A stretch of 64,000 nucleotides of DNA from Hippasteria phrygiana (lineage: Eukaryota; Echinodermata; Asteroidea; Valvatida; Goniasteridae): positions 620,001 through 684,000 of the forward strand of contig JAZGUH010000116.1 in assembly GCA_037893225.1 (NCBI GenBank), given 5' to 3'. The position numbers and the translations under genes were made by a program. The notes beneath the pieces are model-generated. The model did no database searches and was not told where the DNA came from. It was given only the letters and a program-made list of their open reading frames with translations. Position 1 is the stretch's first letter, and each line of letters begins with the position of its first letter. Below, in pieces: positions 37,001 through 49,605 of the stretch.

Positions 37001-39649
37001 TATTTTCTTTCCGGCCAACATCTGTGTACATGTTACCGTCTATTTATTGCTCCATGCCTGTCAAATTCACAAGGGTATGACTTGCTTTACTCATTCATAA
37101 TTGCATGAAATATCAACCAAATTCAGTAATTTTGACATGTATGGATAGCTTAGACCTGGCGCTACATGTTGCAATTATCGGCGGCTTCTTAGAGTTAACA
37201 CTTGTGGAGAAAATTCAAACCTCGCAATGTTTATTTTCTTTCCGGCCAACATCTGTGTACATATAACCGTCTATTTATTGCTCCATGCATGTCAAATTCC
37301 CTCGGGTATGGACTTGATTTATCCATTCATAATTGCATGAAATATCAACCAACTGCAGTAATTTTGACATGTATGGATAGCTTAGATCTGGCGCTACATG
37401 TTGCAGTCATCGGCGGCTTCCTAGAGTTAAAACTTGTGGAGAAAATTCAAACCTCGCAATGTTTATTTTCTTTCCGGCCAACATCTGTGTGCATATTACC
37501 TTGTATTTATTGCTCCATGCCTGTCAAATTCCCTTGGGTATGACTTGCTTTACTCATTCATAATTGCATGAAATATCAACCAAATACAGTAATTTTGACA
37601 TGTATGGATAGCTTAGATCTGGCGCTACATGTTGCAATCATCGGCGGCTTCCTAGAGTTAAAACTTGTGGAGAAAATTCAAACCTCGCAATGTTTATTTT
37701 CTTTCCGGCCAACATCTGTGTACATGTTACCGTCTATTTATTGCTCCATGCATGTCAAATTCCCTAGGGTATGACTTGCTTTACTCATTCATAATTGCAT
37801 GAAATATCAACCAAATTCAGTAATTTTGACATGTATGTATAGCTTAGACCTGGCGCTACATGTTGCAATTATCGGCGGCTTCTTAGAGTTAACACTTGTG
37901 GAGAAAATTCAAACCTCGCAATGTTTATTTTCTTTCCGGCCAACATCTGTGTACATGTTACCGTCTATTTATTGCTCCATGCATGTCAAATTCCCTAGGG
38001 TATGACTTGCTTTACTCATTCATAATTGCATGAAATATCAACCAAATTCAGTAATTTTGACATGTATGGATAGCTTAGACCTGGCGCTACATGTTGCAAT
38101 TATCGGCGGCTTCTTAGAGTTAACACTTGTGGAGAAAATTCAAACCTCGCAATGTTTATTTTCTTTCCGGCCAACATCTGTGTACATATAACCGTCTATT
38201 TATTGCTCCATGCATGTCAAATTCCCTGGGGTATGGACTTGCTTTATTCATTCATAATTGCATGAAATATCAACCAAATACAGTAATTTTGACATGTATG
38301 GATAGCTTAGATCTGGCGCTACATGTTGCAATCATCGGCGGCTTCCTAGAGTTAAAACTTGTGGAGAAAATTCAAACCTCGCAATGTTTATTTTCTTTCC
38401 GGCCAACATCTGTGTACATGTTACCGTCTATTTATTGCTCCATGCCTGTCAAATTCCCAAGGGTATGACTTGCTTTACTCATTCATAATTGCATGAAATA
38501 TCAACCAAATTCAGTAATTTTGACATGTATGGATAGCTTAGACCTGGCGCTACATGTTGCAATTATCGGCGGCTTCTTAGAGTTAACACTTGTGGAGAAA
38601 ATTCAAACCTCGCAATGTTTATTTTCTTTCCGGCCAACATCTGTGTACATATAACCGTCTATTTATTGCTCCATGCATGTCAAATTCCCTCGGGTATGGA
38701 CTTGCTTTATTCATTCATAATTGCATGAAATATCAACCAACTGCAGTAATTTTGACATGTATGGATAGCTTAGATCTGGCGCTACATGTTGCAGTCATCG
38801 GCGGCTTCCTAGAGTTAAAACTTGTGGAGAAAATTCAAACCTCGCAATGTTTATTTTCTTTCCGGCCAACATCTGTGTGCATATTACCTTGTATTTATTG
38901 CTCCATGCCTGTCAAATTCCCTTGGGTATGACTTGCTTTACTCATTCATAATTGCATGAAATATCAACCAAATACAGTAATTTTGACATGTATGGATAGC
39001 TTAGATCTGGCGCTACATGTTGCAATCATCGGCGGCTTCCTAGAGTTAAAACTTGTGGAGAAAATTCAAACCTCGCAATGTTTATTTTCTTTCCGGCCAA
39101 CATCTGTGTACATGTTACCGTCTATTTATTGCTCCATGCATGTCAAATTCCCAAGGGTATGACTTGCTTTACTCATTCATAATTGCATGAAATATCAACC
39201 AAATTCAGTAATTTTGACATGTATGGATAGCTTAGACCTGGCGCTACATGTTGCAATTATCGGCGGCTTCTTAGAGTTAACACTTGTGGAGAAAATTCAA
39301 ACCTCGCAATGTTTATTTTCTTTCCGGCCAACATCTGTGTACATATAACCGTCTATTTATTGCTCCATGCATGTCAAATTCCCTCGGGTATGGACTTGCT
39401 TTATTCATTCATAATTGCATGAAATATCAACCAACTGCAGTAATTTTGACATGTATGGATAGCTTAGATCTGGCGCTACATGTTGCAGTCATCGGCGGCT
39501 TCCTAGAGTTAAAACTTGTGGAGAAAATTCAAACCTCGCAATGTTTATTTTCTTTCCGGCCAACATCTGTGTGCATATTACCTTGTATTTATTGCTCCAT
39601 GCCTGTCAAATTCCCTTGGGTATGACTTGCTTTACTCATTCATAATTGC
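34098..39649 (+). repeat. 694-bp trimer (a-b-c) block with varying copy number
   Basis: Between recurring flanks (S-y-tg, T-m-aa on the left and usually S-m atgcat ta on the right) the a-b-c trimer is present once (34329-35022), three times (35717-37798, 2082 bp) and twice (38493-39880, running past the end of this block). Flanks: 35023 S-m-ta, 35254 S-y-tg, 35486 T, 37799 S-m-ta (private gtatgtata), 38030 S-y-tg, 38262 T. Private changes include ttcacaagg near 37068, gacttgattt near 37316 and an atgcat T-m-aa monomer at 38956. Confidence 0.88.
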
Positions 39650-42427
39650 ATGAAATATCAACCAAATACAGTAATTTTGACATGTATGGATAGCTTAGAT
39701 CTGGCGCTACATGTTGCAATCATCGGCGGCTTCCTAGAGTTAAAACTTGTGGAGAAAATTCAAACCTCGCAATGTTTATTTTCTTTCCGGCCAACATCTG
39801 TGTACATGTTACCGTCTATTTATTGCTCCATGCCTGTCAAATTCCCAAGGGCATGACTTGCTTTACTCATTCATAATTGCATGAAATATCAACCAAATTC
39901 AGTAATTTTGACATGTATGGATAGCTTAGATCTGGCGCTACATGTTGCAATCATCGGCGGCTTCCTAGAGTTAAAACTTGTGGAGAAAATTCAAACCTCG
40001 CAATGTTTATTTTCTTTCCGGCCAACATCTGTGTACATGTTACCGTCTATTTATTGCTCCATGCATGTCAAATTCCCTGGGGTATGGACTTGCTTTATTC
40101 ATTCATAATTGCATGAAATATCAACCAAATGCAGTAATTTTGACATGTATGGATAGCTTAGATCTGGCGCTACATGTTGCAATTATCGGCGGCTTCTTAG
40201 AGTTAACACTTGTGGAGAAAATTCAAACCTCGCAATGTTTATTTTCTTTCCGGCCAACATCTGTGTGCATATTACCTTCTATTTATTGCTCCATGCCTGT
40301 CAAAAATTCCCTAGGGTATGACTTGCTTTACTCATTCATAATTGCATGAAATATCAACCAAATACAGTAATTTTGACATGTATGGATAGCTTAGATCTGG
40401 CGCTACATGTTGCAATCATCGGCGGCTTCCTAGAGTTAAAACTTGTGGAGAAAATTCAAACCTCGCAATGTTTATTTTCTTTCCGGCCAACATCTGTGTA
40501 CATGTTACCGTCTATTTATTGCTCCATGCCTGTCAAATTCCCTAGGGTATGACTTGCTTTACTCATTCATAATTGCATGAAATATCAACCAAATTCAGTA
40601 ATTTTGACATGTATGGATAGCTTAGACCTGGCGCTACATGTTGCAATTATCGGCGGCTTCTTAGAGTTAACACTTGTGGAGAAAATTCAAACCTCGCAAT
40701 GTTTATTTTCTTTCCGGCCAACATCTGTGTACATGTTACCGTCTATTTATTGCTCCATGCCTGTCAAATTCCCTAGGGTATGACTTGCTTTACTCATTCA
40801 TAATTGCATGAAATATCAACCAAATTCAGTAATTTTGACATGTATGGATAGCTTAGACCTGGCGCTACATGTTGCAATTATCGGCGGCTTCTTAGAGTTA
40901 ACACTTGTGGAGAAAATTCAAACCTCGCAATGTTTATTTTCTTTCCGGCCAACATCTGTGTACATATAACCGTCTATTTATTGCTCCATGCATGTCAAAT
41001 TCCCTGGGGTATGGACTTGCTTTATTCATTCATAATTGCATGAAATATCAACCAAATGCAGTAATTTTGACATGTATGGATAGCTTAGATCTGGCGCTAC
41101 ATGTTGCAGTCATCGGCGGCTTCCTAGAGTTAAAACTTGTGGAGAAAATTCAAACCTCGCAATGTTTATTTTCTTTCCGGCCAACATCTGTGTGCATATT
41201 ACCTTGTATTTATTGCTCCATGCCTGTCAAATTCCCTTGGGTATGACTTGCTTTACTCATTCATAATTGCATGAAATATCAACCAAATACAGTAATTTTG
41301 ACATGTATGGATAGCTTAGATCTGGCGCTACATGTTGCAATCATCGGCGGCTTCCTAGAGTTAAAACTTGTGGAGAAAATTCAAACCTCGCAATGTTTAT
41401 TTTCTTTCCGGCCAACATCTGTGTACATGTTACCGTCTATTTATTGCTCCATGCCTGTCAAATTCCCAAGGGTATGACTTGCTTTACTCATTCATAATTG
41501 CATGAAATATCAACCAAATTCAGTAATTTTGACATGTATGGATAGCTTAGACCTGGCGCTACATGTTGCAATTATCGGCGGCTTCCTAGAGTTAACACTT
41601 GTGGAGAAAATTCAAACCTCGCAATGTTTATTTTCTTTCCGGCCAACATCTGTGTACATATAACCGTCTATTTATTGCTCCATGCATGTCAAATTCCCTC
41701 GGGTATGGACTTGCTTTATCCATTCATAATTGCATGAAATATCAACCAACTGCAGTAATTTTGACATGTATGGATAGCTTAGATCTGGCGCTACATGTTG
41801 CAGTCATCGGCGGCTTCCTAGAGTTAAAACTTGTGGAGAAAATTCAAACCTCGCAATGTTTATTTTCTTTCCGGCCAACATCTGTGTGCATATTACCTTG
41901 TATTTATTGCTCCATGCCTGTCAAATTCCCTTGGGTATGACTTGCTTTACTCATTCATAATTGCATGAAATATCAACCAAATACAGTAATTTTGACATGT
42001 ATGGATAGCTTAGATCTGGCGCTACATGTTGCAATCATCGGCGGCTTCCTAGAGTTAAAACTTGTGGAGAAAATTCAAACCTCGCAATGTTTATTTTCTT
42101 TCCGGCCAACATCTGTGTACATGTTACCGTCTATTTATTGCTCCATGCCTGTCAAATTCCCAAGGGTATGACTTGCTTTACTCATTCATAATTGCTTGAA
42201 ATATCAACCAAATTCAGTAATTTTGACATGTATGGATAGCTTAGACCTGGCGCTACATGTTGCAATTATCGGCGGCTTCTTAGAGTTAACACTTGTGGAG
42301 AAAATTCAAACCTCGCAATGTTTATTTTCTTTCCGGCCAACATCTGTGTACATATAACCGTCTATTTATTGCTCCATGCATGTCAAATTCCCTGGGGTAT
42401 GGACTAGCTTTACTCATTCATAATTGC
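39650..42427 (+). repeat. Block resembling 15805-18119, 23.8 kb away
   Basis: Order: 39650 T-m-aa gca, 39881 S-gatc-m-tg, 40113 +aa, 40346 T-m-ta, 40577 S-m-ta, 40808 S-y-tg, 41040 A-gtc-g (taaaac), 41271 T-m-aa, 41502 S-y-tc (ttccta; tttatcc), 41734 P-g-tt, 41965 T-m-aa, 42196 S-y-tg with ctagc tail. The first eight monomers and the tttatcc marker are in the same order as at 15805-17888, displaced by about 23,845 bp. The monomer at 42196 has attgcttgaaat, the only unit whose starting ATG is TTG. Confidence 0.82.
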
Positions 42428-45206
42428 ATGAAATATCAACCAAATGCAGTAATTTTGACATGTATGGATAGCTTAGATCTGGCGCTACATGTTGCAATTA
42501 TCGGCGGCTTCTTAGAGTTAACACTTGTGGAGAAAATTCAAACCTCGCAATGTTTATTTTCTTTCCGGCCAACATCTGTGTACATATAACCGTCTATTTA
42601 TTGCTCCATGCCTGTCAAATTCCCTAGGGTATGGACTTGCTTTATTCATTCATAATTGCATGGAATATCAACCAAATGCAGTAATTTTGACATGTATGGA
42701 TAGCTTAGATCTGGCGCTACATGTTGCAATCATCGGCGGCTTCCTAGAGTTAAAACTTGTGGAGAAAATTCAAACCTCGCAATGTTTATTTTCTTTCCGG
42801 CCAACATCTGTGTACATGTTACCGTCTATTTATTGCTCCATGCATGTCAAATTCCCTTGGGTATGGACTTGCTTTATTCATTCATAATTGCATGAAATAT
42901 CAACCAAATGCAGTAATTTTGACATGTATGGATAGCTTAGATCTGGCGCTACATGTTGCAGTCATCGGCGGCTTCCTAGAGTTAAAACTTGTGGAGAAAA
43001 TTCAAACCTCGCAATGTTTATTTTCTTTCCGGCCAACATCTGTGTACATATAACCGTCTATTTATTGCTCCATGCATGTCAAATTCCCTGGGGTATGGAC
43101 TTGCTTTATTCATTCATAATTGCATGAAATATCAACCAAATGCAGTAATTTTGACATGTATGGATAGCTTAGATCTGGCGCTACATGTTGCAGTCATCGG
43201 CGGCTTCCTAGAGTTAAAACTTGTGGAGAAAATTCAAACCTCGCAATGTTTATTTTCTTTCCGGCCAACATCTGTGTACATATAACCGTCTATTTATTGC
43301 TCCATGCATGTCAAATTCCCTGGGGTATGGACTTGCTTTATTCATTCATAATTGCATGAAATATCAACCAAATGCAGTAATTTTGACATGTATGGATAGC
43401 TTAGATCTGGCGCTACATGTTGCAGTCATCGGCGGCTTCCTAGAGTTAAAACTTGTGGAGAAAATTCAAACCTCGCAATGTTTATTTTCTTTCCGGCCAA
43501 CATCTGTGTGCATATTACCTTGTATTTATTGCTCCATGCCTGTCAAATTCCCTTGGGTATGACTTGCTTTACTCATTCATAATTGCATGAAATATCAACC
43601 AAATACAGTAATTTTGACATGTATGGATAGCTTAGATCTGGCGCTACATGTTGCAATCATCGGCGGCTTCCTAGAGTTAAAACTTGTGGAGAAAATTCAA
43701 ACCTCGCAATGTTTATTTTCTTTCCGGCCAACATCTGTGTACATGTTACCGTCTATTTATTGCTCCATGCCTGTCAAATTCCCAAGGGTATGACTTGCTT
43801 TACTCATTCATAATTGCATGAAATATCAACCAAATACAGTAATTTTGACATGTATGGATAGCTTAGATCTGGCGCTACATGTTGCAATCATCGGCGGCTT
43901 CCTAGAGTTAAAACTTGTGGAGAAAATTCAAACCTCGCAATGTTTATTTTCTTTCCGGCCAACATCTGTGTACATATAACCGTCTATTTATTGCTCCATG
44001 CATGTCAAATTCCCTCGGGTATGGACTTGCTTTATCCATTCATAATTGCATGAAATATCAACCAACTGCAGTAATTTTGACATGTATGGATAGCTTAGAT
44101 CTGGCGCTACATGTTGCAGTCATCGGCGGCTTCCTAGAGTTAAAACTTGTGGAGAAAATTCAAACCTCGCAATGTTTATTTTCTTTCCGGCCAACATCTG
44201 TGTGCATATTACCTTGTATTTATTGCTCCATGCCTGTCAAATTCCCTTGGGTATGACTTGCTTTACTCATTCATAATTGCATGAAATATCAACCAAATAC
44301 AGTAATTTTGACATGTATGGATAGCTTAGATCTGGCGCTACATGTTGCAATCATCGGCGGCTTCCTAGAGTTAAAACTTGTGGAGAAAATTCAAACCTCG
44401 CAATGTTTATTTTCTTTCCGGCCAACATCTGTGTACATGTTACCGTCTATTTATTGCTCCATGCCTGTCAAATTCCCAAGGGTATGACTTGCTTTACTCA
44501 TTCATAATTGCATGAAATATCAACCAAATTCAGTAATTTTGACAAGTATGGATAGCTTAGACCTGGCGCTACATGTTGCAATTATCGGCGGCTTCTTAGA
44601 GTTAACACTTGTGGAGAAAATTCAAACCTCGCAATGTTTATTTTCTTTCCGGCCAACATCTGTGTACATATAACCGTCTATTTATTGCTCCATGCATGTC
44701 AAATTCCCTGGGGTATGGACTAGCTTTACTCATTCATAATTGCATGAAATATCAACCAAATTCAGTAATTTTGACATGTATGGATAGCTTAGATCTGGCG
44801 CTACATGTTGCAATCATCGGCGGCTTCCTAGAGTTAACACTTGTGGAGAAAATTCAAACCTCGCAATGTTTATTTTCTTTCCGGCCAACATCTCTGTGCA
44901 TATTATCTTCTATTTATTGCTCCATGCCTGTCAAATTCCCTAGGGTATGACTTGCTTTACTCATTCATAATTGCATGAAATATCAACCAAATACAGTAAT
45001 TTTGACATGTATGGATAGCTTAGATCTGGCGCTACATGTTGCAATCATCGGCGGCTTCCTAGAGTTAAAACTTGTGGAGAAAATTCAAACCTCGCTATGT
45101 TTATTTTCTTTCCGGCCAACATCTGTGTACATGTTACCGTCTATTTATTGCTCCATGCCTGTCAAATTCCCTGGGGTATGGACTAGCTTTACTCATTCAT
45201 AATTGC
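42428..45206 (+). repeat. 12-mer HOR, copy 1 (2779 bp)
   Basis: Order: 42428 A-att-y-ta, 42660 atggaat A-m-tt, 42892 and 43124 two identical-looking A-gtc-y-tg units, 43356 A-gtc-g-tt, 43587 T-m-aa, 43818 T with y-tc end (tttatcc), 44050 P-g-tt, 44281 T-m-aa, 44512 S-y-tg (gacaagtatgg; ctagc), 44744 S-gatc-atc-taacac with tctctgtgc and ttatcttct, 44975 T-m-tg (cgctatg; ctagc). Most of it is repeated from 45207 at 2779 bp displacement. Confidence 0.86.
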
Positions 45207-46596
45207 ATGAAATATCAACCAAATGCAGTAATTTTGACATGTATGGATAGCTTAGATCTGGCGCTACATGTTGCAATTATCGGCGGCTTCTTAGAGTTAA
45301 CACTTGTGGAGAAAATTCAAACCTCGCAATGTTTATTTTCTTTCCGGCCAACATCTGTGTACATATAACCGTCTATTTATTGCTCCATGCCTGTCAAATT
45401 CCCTAGGGTATGGACTTGCTTTATTCATTCATAATTGCATGGAATATCAACCAAATGCAGTAATTTTGACATGTATGGATAGCTTAGATCTGGCGCTACA
45501 TGTTGCAATCATCGGCGGCTTCCTAGAGTTAAAACTTGTGGAGAAAATTCAAACCTCGCAATGTTTATTTTCTTTCCGGCCAACATCTGTGTACATGTTA
45601 CCGTCTATTTATTGCTCCATGCATGTCAAATTCCCTTGGGTATGGACTTGCTTTATTCATTCATAATTGCATGAAATATCAACCAAATGCAGTAATTTTG
45701 ACATGTATGGATAGCTTAGATCTGGCGCTACATGTTGCAGTCATCGGCGGCTTCCTAGAGTTAAAACTTGTGGAGAAAATTCAAACCTCGCAATGTTTAT
45801 TTTCTTTCCGGCCAACATCTGTGTACATATAACCGTCTATTTATTGCTCCATGCATGTCAAATTCCCTGGGGTATGGACTTGCTTTATTCATTCATAATT
45901 GCATGAAATATCAACCAAATGCAGTAATTTTGACATGTATGGATAGCTTAGATCTGGCGCTACATGTTGCAGTCATCGGCGGCTTCCTAGAGTTAAAACT
46001 TGTGGAGAAAATTCAAACCTCGCAATGTTTATTTTCTTTCCGGCCAACATCTGTGTACATATAACCGTCTATTTATTGCTCCATGCATGTCAAATTCCCT
46101 GGGGTATGGACTTGCTTTATTCATTCATAATTGCATGAAATATCAACCAAATGCAGTAATTTTGACATGTATGGATAGCTTAGATCTGGCGCTACATGTT
46201 GCAGTCATCGGCGGCTTCCTAGAGTTAAAACTTGTGGAGAAAATTCAAACCTCGCAATGTTTATTTTCTTTCCGGCCAACATCTGTGTGCATATTACCTT
46301 GTATTTATTGCTCCATGCCTGTCAAATTCCCTTGGGTATGACTTGCTTTACTCATTCATAATTGCATGAAATATCAACCAAATACAGTAATTTTGACATG
46401 TATGGATAGCTTAGATCTGGCGCTACATGTTGCAATCATCGGCGGCTTCCTAGAGTTAAAACTTGTGGAGAAAATTCAAACCTCGCAATGTTTATTTTCT
46501 TTCCGGCCAACATCTGTGTACATGTTACCGTCTATTTATTGCTCCATGCCTGTCAAATTCCCAAGGGTATGACTTGCTTTACTCATTCATAATTGC
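45207..46596 (+). repeat. 12-mer HOR, copy 2, proximal half
   Basis: Order: 45207 A-att-y-ta, 45439 atggaat A-m-tt, 45671 and 45903 A-gtc-y-tg, 46135 A-gtc-g-tt, 46366 T-m-aa, matching 42428-43817. The run of three A-gtc monomers is kept here. In the later copies (48218, 51459, 55859) only one A-gtc unit remains. Confidence 0.86.
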
Positions 46597-49500
46597 ATGA
46601 AATATCAACCAAATTCAGTAATTTTGACATGTATGGATAGCTTAGACCTGGCGCTACATGTTGCAATTATCGGCGGCTTCTTAGAGTTAACACTTGTGGA
46701 GAAAATTCAAACCTCGCAATGTTTATTTTCTTTCCGGCCAACATCTGTGTACATATAACCGTCTATTTATTGCTCCATGCATGTCAAATTCCCTCGGGTA
46801 TGGACTTGCTTTATCCATTCATAATTGCATGAAATATCAACCAACTGCAGTAATTTTGACATGTATGGATAGCTTAGATCTGGCGCTACATGTTGCAGTC
46901 ATCGGCGGCTTCCTAGAGTTAAAACTTGTGGAGAAAATTCAAACCTCGCAATGTTTATTTTCTTTCCGGCCAACATCTGTGTGCATATTACCTTGTATTT
47001 ATTGCTCCATGCCTGTCAAATTCCCTTGGGTATGACTTGCTTTACTCATTCATAATTGCATGAAATATCAACCAAATACAGTAATGTTGACATGTATGGA
47101 TAGCTTAGATCTGGCGCTACATGTTGCAATCATCGGCGGCTTCCTAGAGTTAAAACTTGTGGAGAAAATTCAAACCTCGCAATGTTTATTTTCTTTCCGG
47201 CCAACATCTGTGTACATGTTACCGTCTATTTATTGCTCCATGCCTGTCAAATTCCCAAGGGTATGACTTGCTTTACTCATTCATAATTGCATGAAATATC
47301 AACCAAATTCAGTAATTTTGACATGTATGGATAGCTTAGACCTGGCGCTACATGTTGCAATTATCGGCGGCTTCTTAGAGTTAACACTTGTGGAGAAAAT
47401 TCAAACCTCGCAATGTTTATTTTCTTTCCGGCCAACATCTGTGTACATATAACCGTCTATTTATTGCTCCATGCATGTCAAATTCCCTGGGGTATGGACT
47501 AGCTTTACTCATTCATAATTGCATGAAATATCAACCAAATTCAGTAATTTTGACATGTATGGATAGCTTAGATCTGGCGCTACATGTTGCAATCATCGGC
47601 GGCTTCCTAGAGTTAACACTTGTGGAGAAAATTCAAACCTCGCAATGTTTATTTTCTTTCCGGCCAACATCTGTGTGCATATTACCTTCTATTTATTGCT
47701 CCATGCCTGTCAAATTCCCTAGGGTATGACTTGCTTTACTCATTCATAATTGCATGAAATATCAACCAAATGCAGTAATTTTGACATGTATGGATAGCTT
47801 AGATCTGGCGCTACATGTTGCAATTATCGGCGGCTTCTCAGAGTTAACACTTGTGGAGAAAATTCAAACCTCGCAATGTTTATTTTCTTTCCGGCCAACA
47901 TCTGTGTACATATAACCGTCTATTTATTGCTCCATGCATGTCAAATTCCCTAGGGTATGGACTTGCTTTATTCATTCATAATTGCATGGAATATCAACCA
48001 AATGCAGTAATTTTGACATGTATGGATAGCTTAGATCTGGCGCTACATGTTGCAATCATCGGCGGCTTCCTAGAGTTAAAACTTGTGGAGAAAATTCAAA
48101 CCTCGCAATGTTTATTTTCTTTCCGGCCAACATCTGTGTACATGTTACCGTCTATTTATTGCTCCATGCATGTCAAATTCCCTGGGGTATGGACTTGCTT
48201 TATTCATTCATAATTGCATGAAATATCAACCAAATGCAGTAATTTTGACATGTATGGATAGCTTAGATCTGGCGCTACATGTTGCAGTCATCGGCGGCTT
48301 CCTAGAGTTAAAACTTGTGGAGAAAATTCAAACCTCGCAATGTTTATTTTCTTTCCGGCCAACATCTGTGTGCATATTACCTTGTATTTATTGCTCCATG
48401 CCTGTCAAATTCCCTTGGGTATGACTTGCTTTACTCATTCATAATTGCATGAAATATCAACCAAATACAGTAATTTTGACATGTATGGATAGCTTAGATC
48501 TGGCGCTACATGTTGCAATCATCGGCGGCTTCCTAGAGTTAAAACTTGTGGAGAAAATTCAAACCTCGCAATGTTTATTTTCTTTCCGGCCAACATCTGT
48601 GTACATGTTACCGTCTATTTATTGCTCCATGCCTGTCAAATTCCCAAGGGTATGACTTGCTTTACTCATTCATAATTGCATGAAATATCAACCAAATTCA
48701 GTAATTTTGACATGTATGGATAGCTTAGACCTGGCGCTACATGTTGCAATTATCGGCGGCTTCTTAGAGTTAACACTTGTGGAGAAAATTCAAACCTCGC
48801 AATGTTTATTTTCTTTCCGGCCAACATCTGTGTACATATAACCGTCTATTTATTGCTCCATGCCTGTCAAATTCCCAAGGGCATGACTTGCTTTATTCAT
48901 TCATAATTGCATGAAATATCAACCAAATTCAGTAATTTTGACATGTATGGATAGCTTAGACCTGGCGCTACATGTTGCAATTATCGGCGGCTTCTTAGAG
49001 TTAACACTTGTGGAGAAAATTCAAACCTCGCAATGTTTATTTTCTTTCCGGCCAACATCTGTGTACATATAACCGTCTATTTATTGCTCCATGCATGTCA
49101 AATTCCCTCGGGTATGGACTTGCTTTATTCATTCATAATTGCATGAAATATCAACCAAATGCAGTAATTTTGACATGTATGGATAGCTTAGATCTGGCGC
49201 TACATGTTGCAATCATCGGCGGCTTCCTAGAGTTAAAACTTGTGGAGAAAATTCAAACCTCGCAATGTTTATTTTCTTTCCGGCCAACATCTGTGTGCAT
49301 ATTACCTTCTATTTATTGCTCCATGCCTGTCAAATTCCCTAGGGTATGACTTGCTTTACTCATTCATAATTGCATGAAATATCAACCAAATACAGTAATT
49401 TTGACATGTATGGATAGCTTAGATCTGGCGCTACATGTTGCAATCATCGGCGGCTTCCTAGAGTTAAAACTTGTGGAGAAAATTCAAACCTCGCAATGTT

Positions 49501-49605
49501 TATTTTCTTTCCGGCCAACATCTGGGTACATGTTACCGTCTATTTATTGCTCCATGCATGTCAAATTCCCTGGGGTATGGACTAGCTTTACTCATTCATA
49601 ATTGC
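46597..49605 (+). repeat. 13-mer HOR (3009 bp)
   Basis: Order: 46597 S-y-tc (tttatcc), 46829 P, 47060 T-m-aa (gtaatgttg), 47291 S-y-tg ctagc, 47523 S-gatc-c-ta, 47754 A-att-y-ta (ttctcagag), 47986 atggaat A-m-tg, 48218 A-gtc-g-tt, 48449 T-m-aa, 48680 S-y with atgcct and aa gca tail, 48911 S-y-tc, 49143 A-atc-c-ta, 49374 T-m-tg (tctgggtac; ctagc). It is repeated from 49606, where the copy gains one monomer. Confidence 0.87.
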
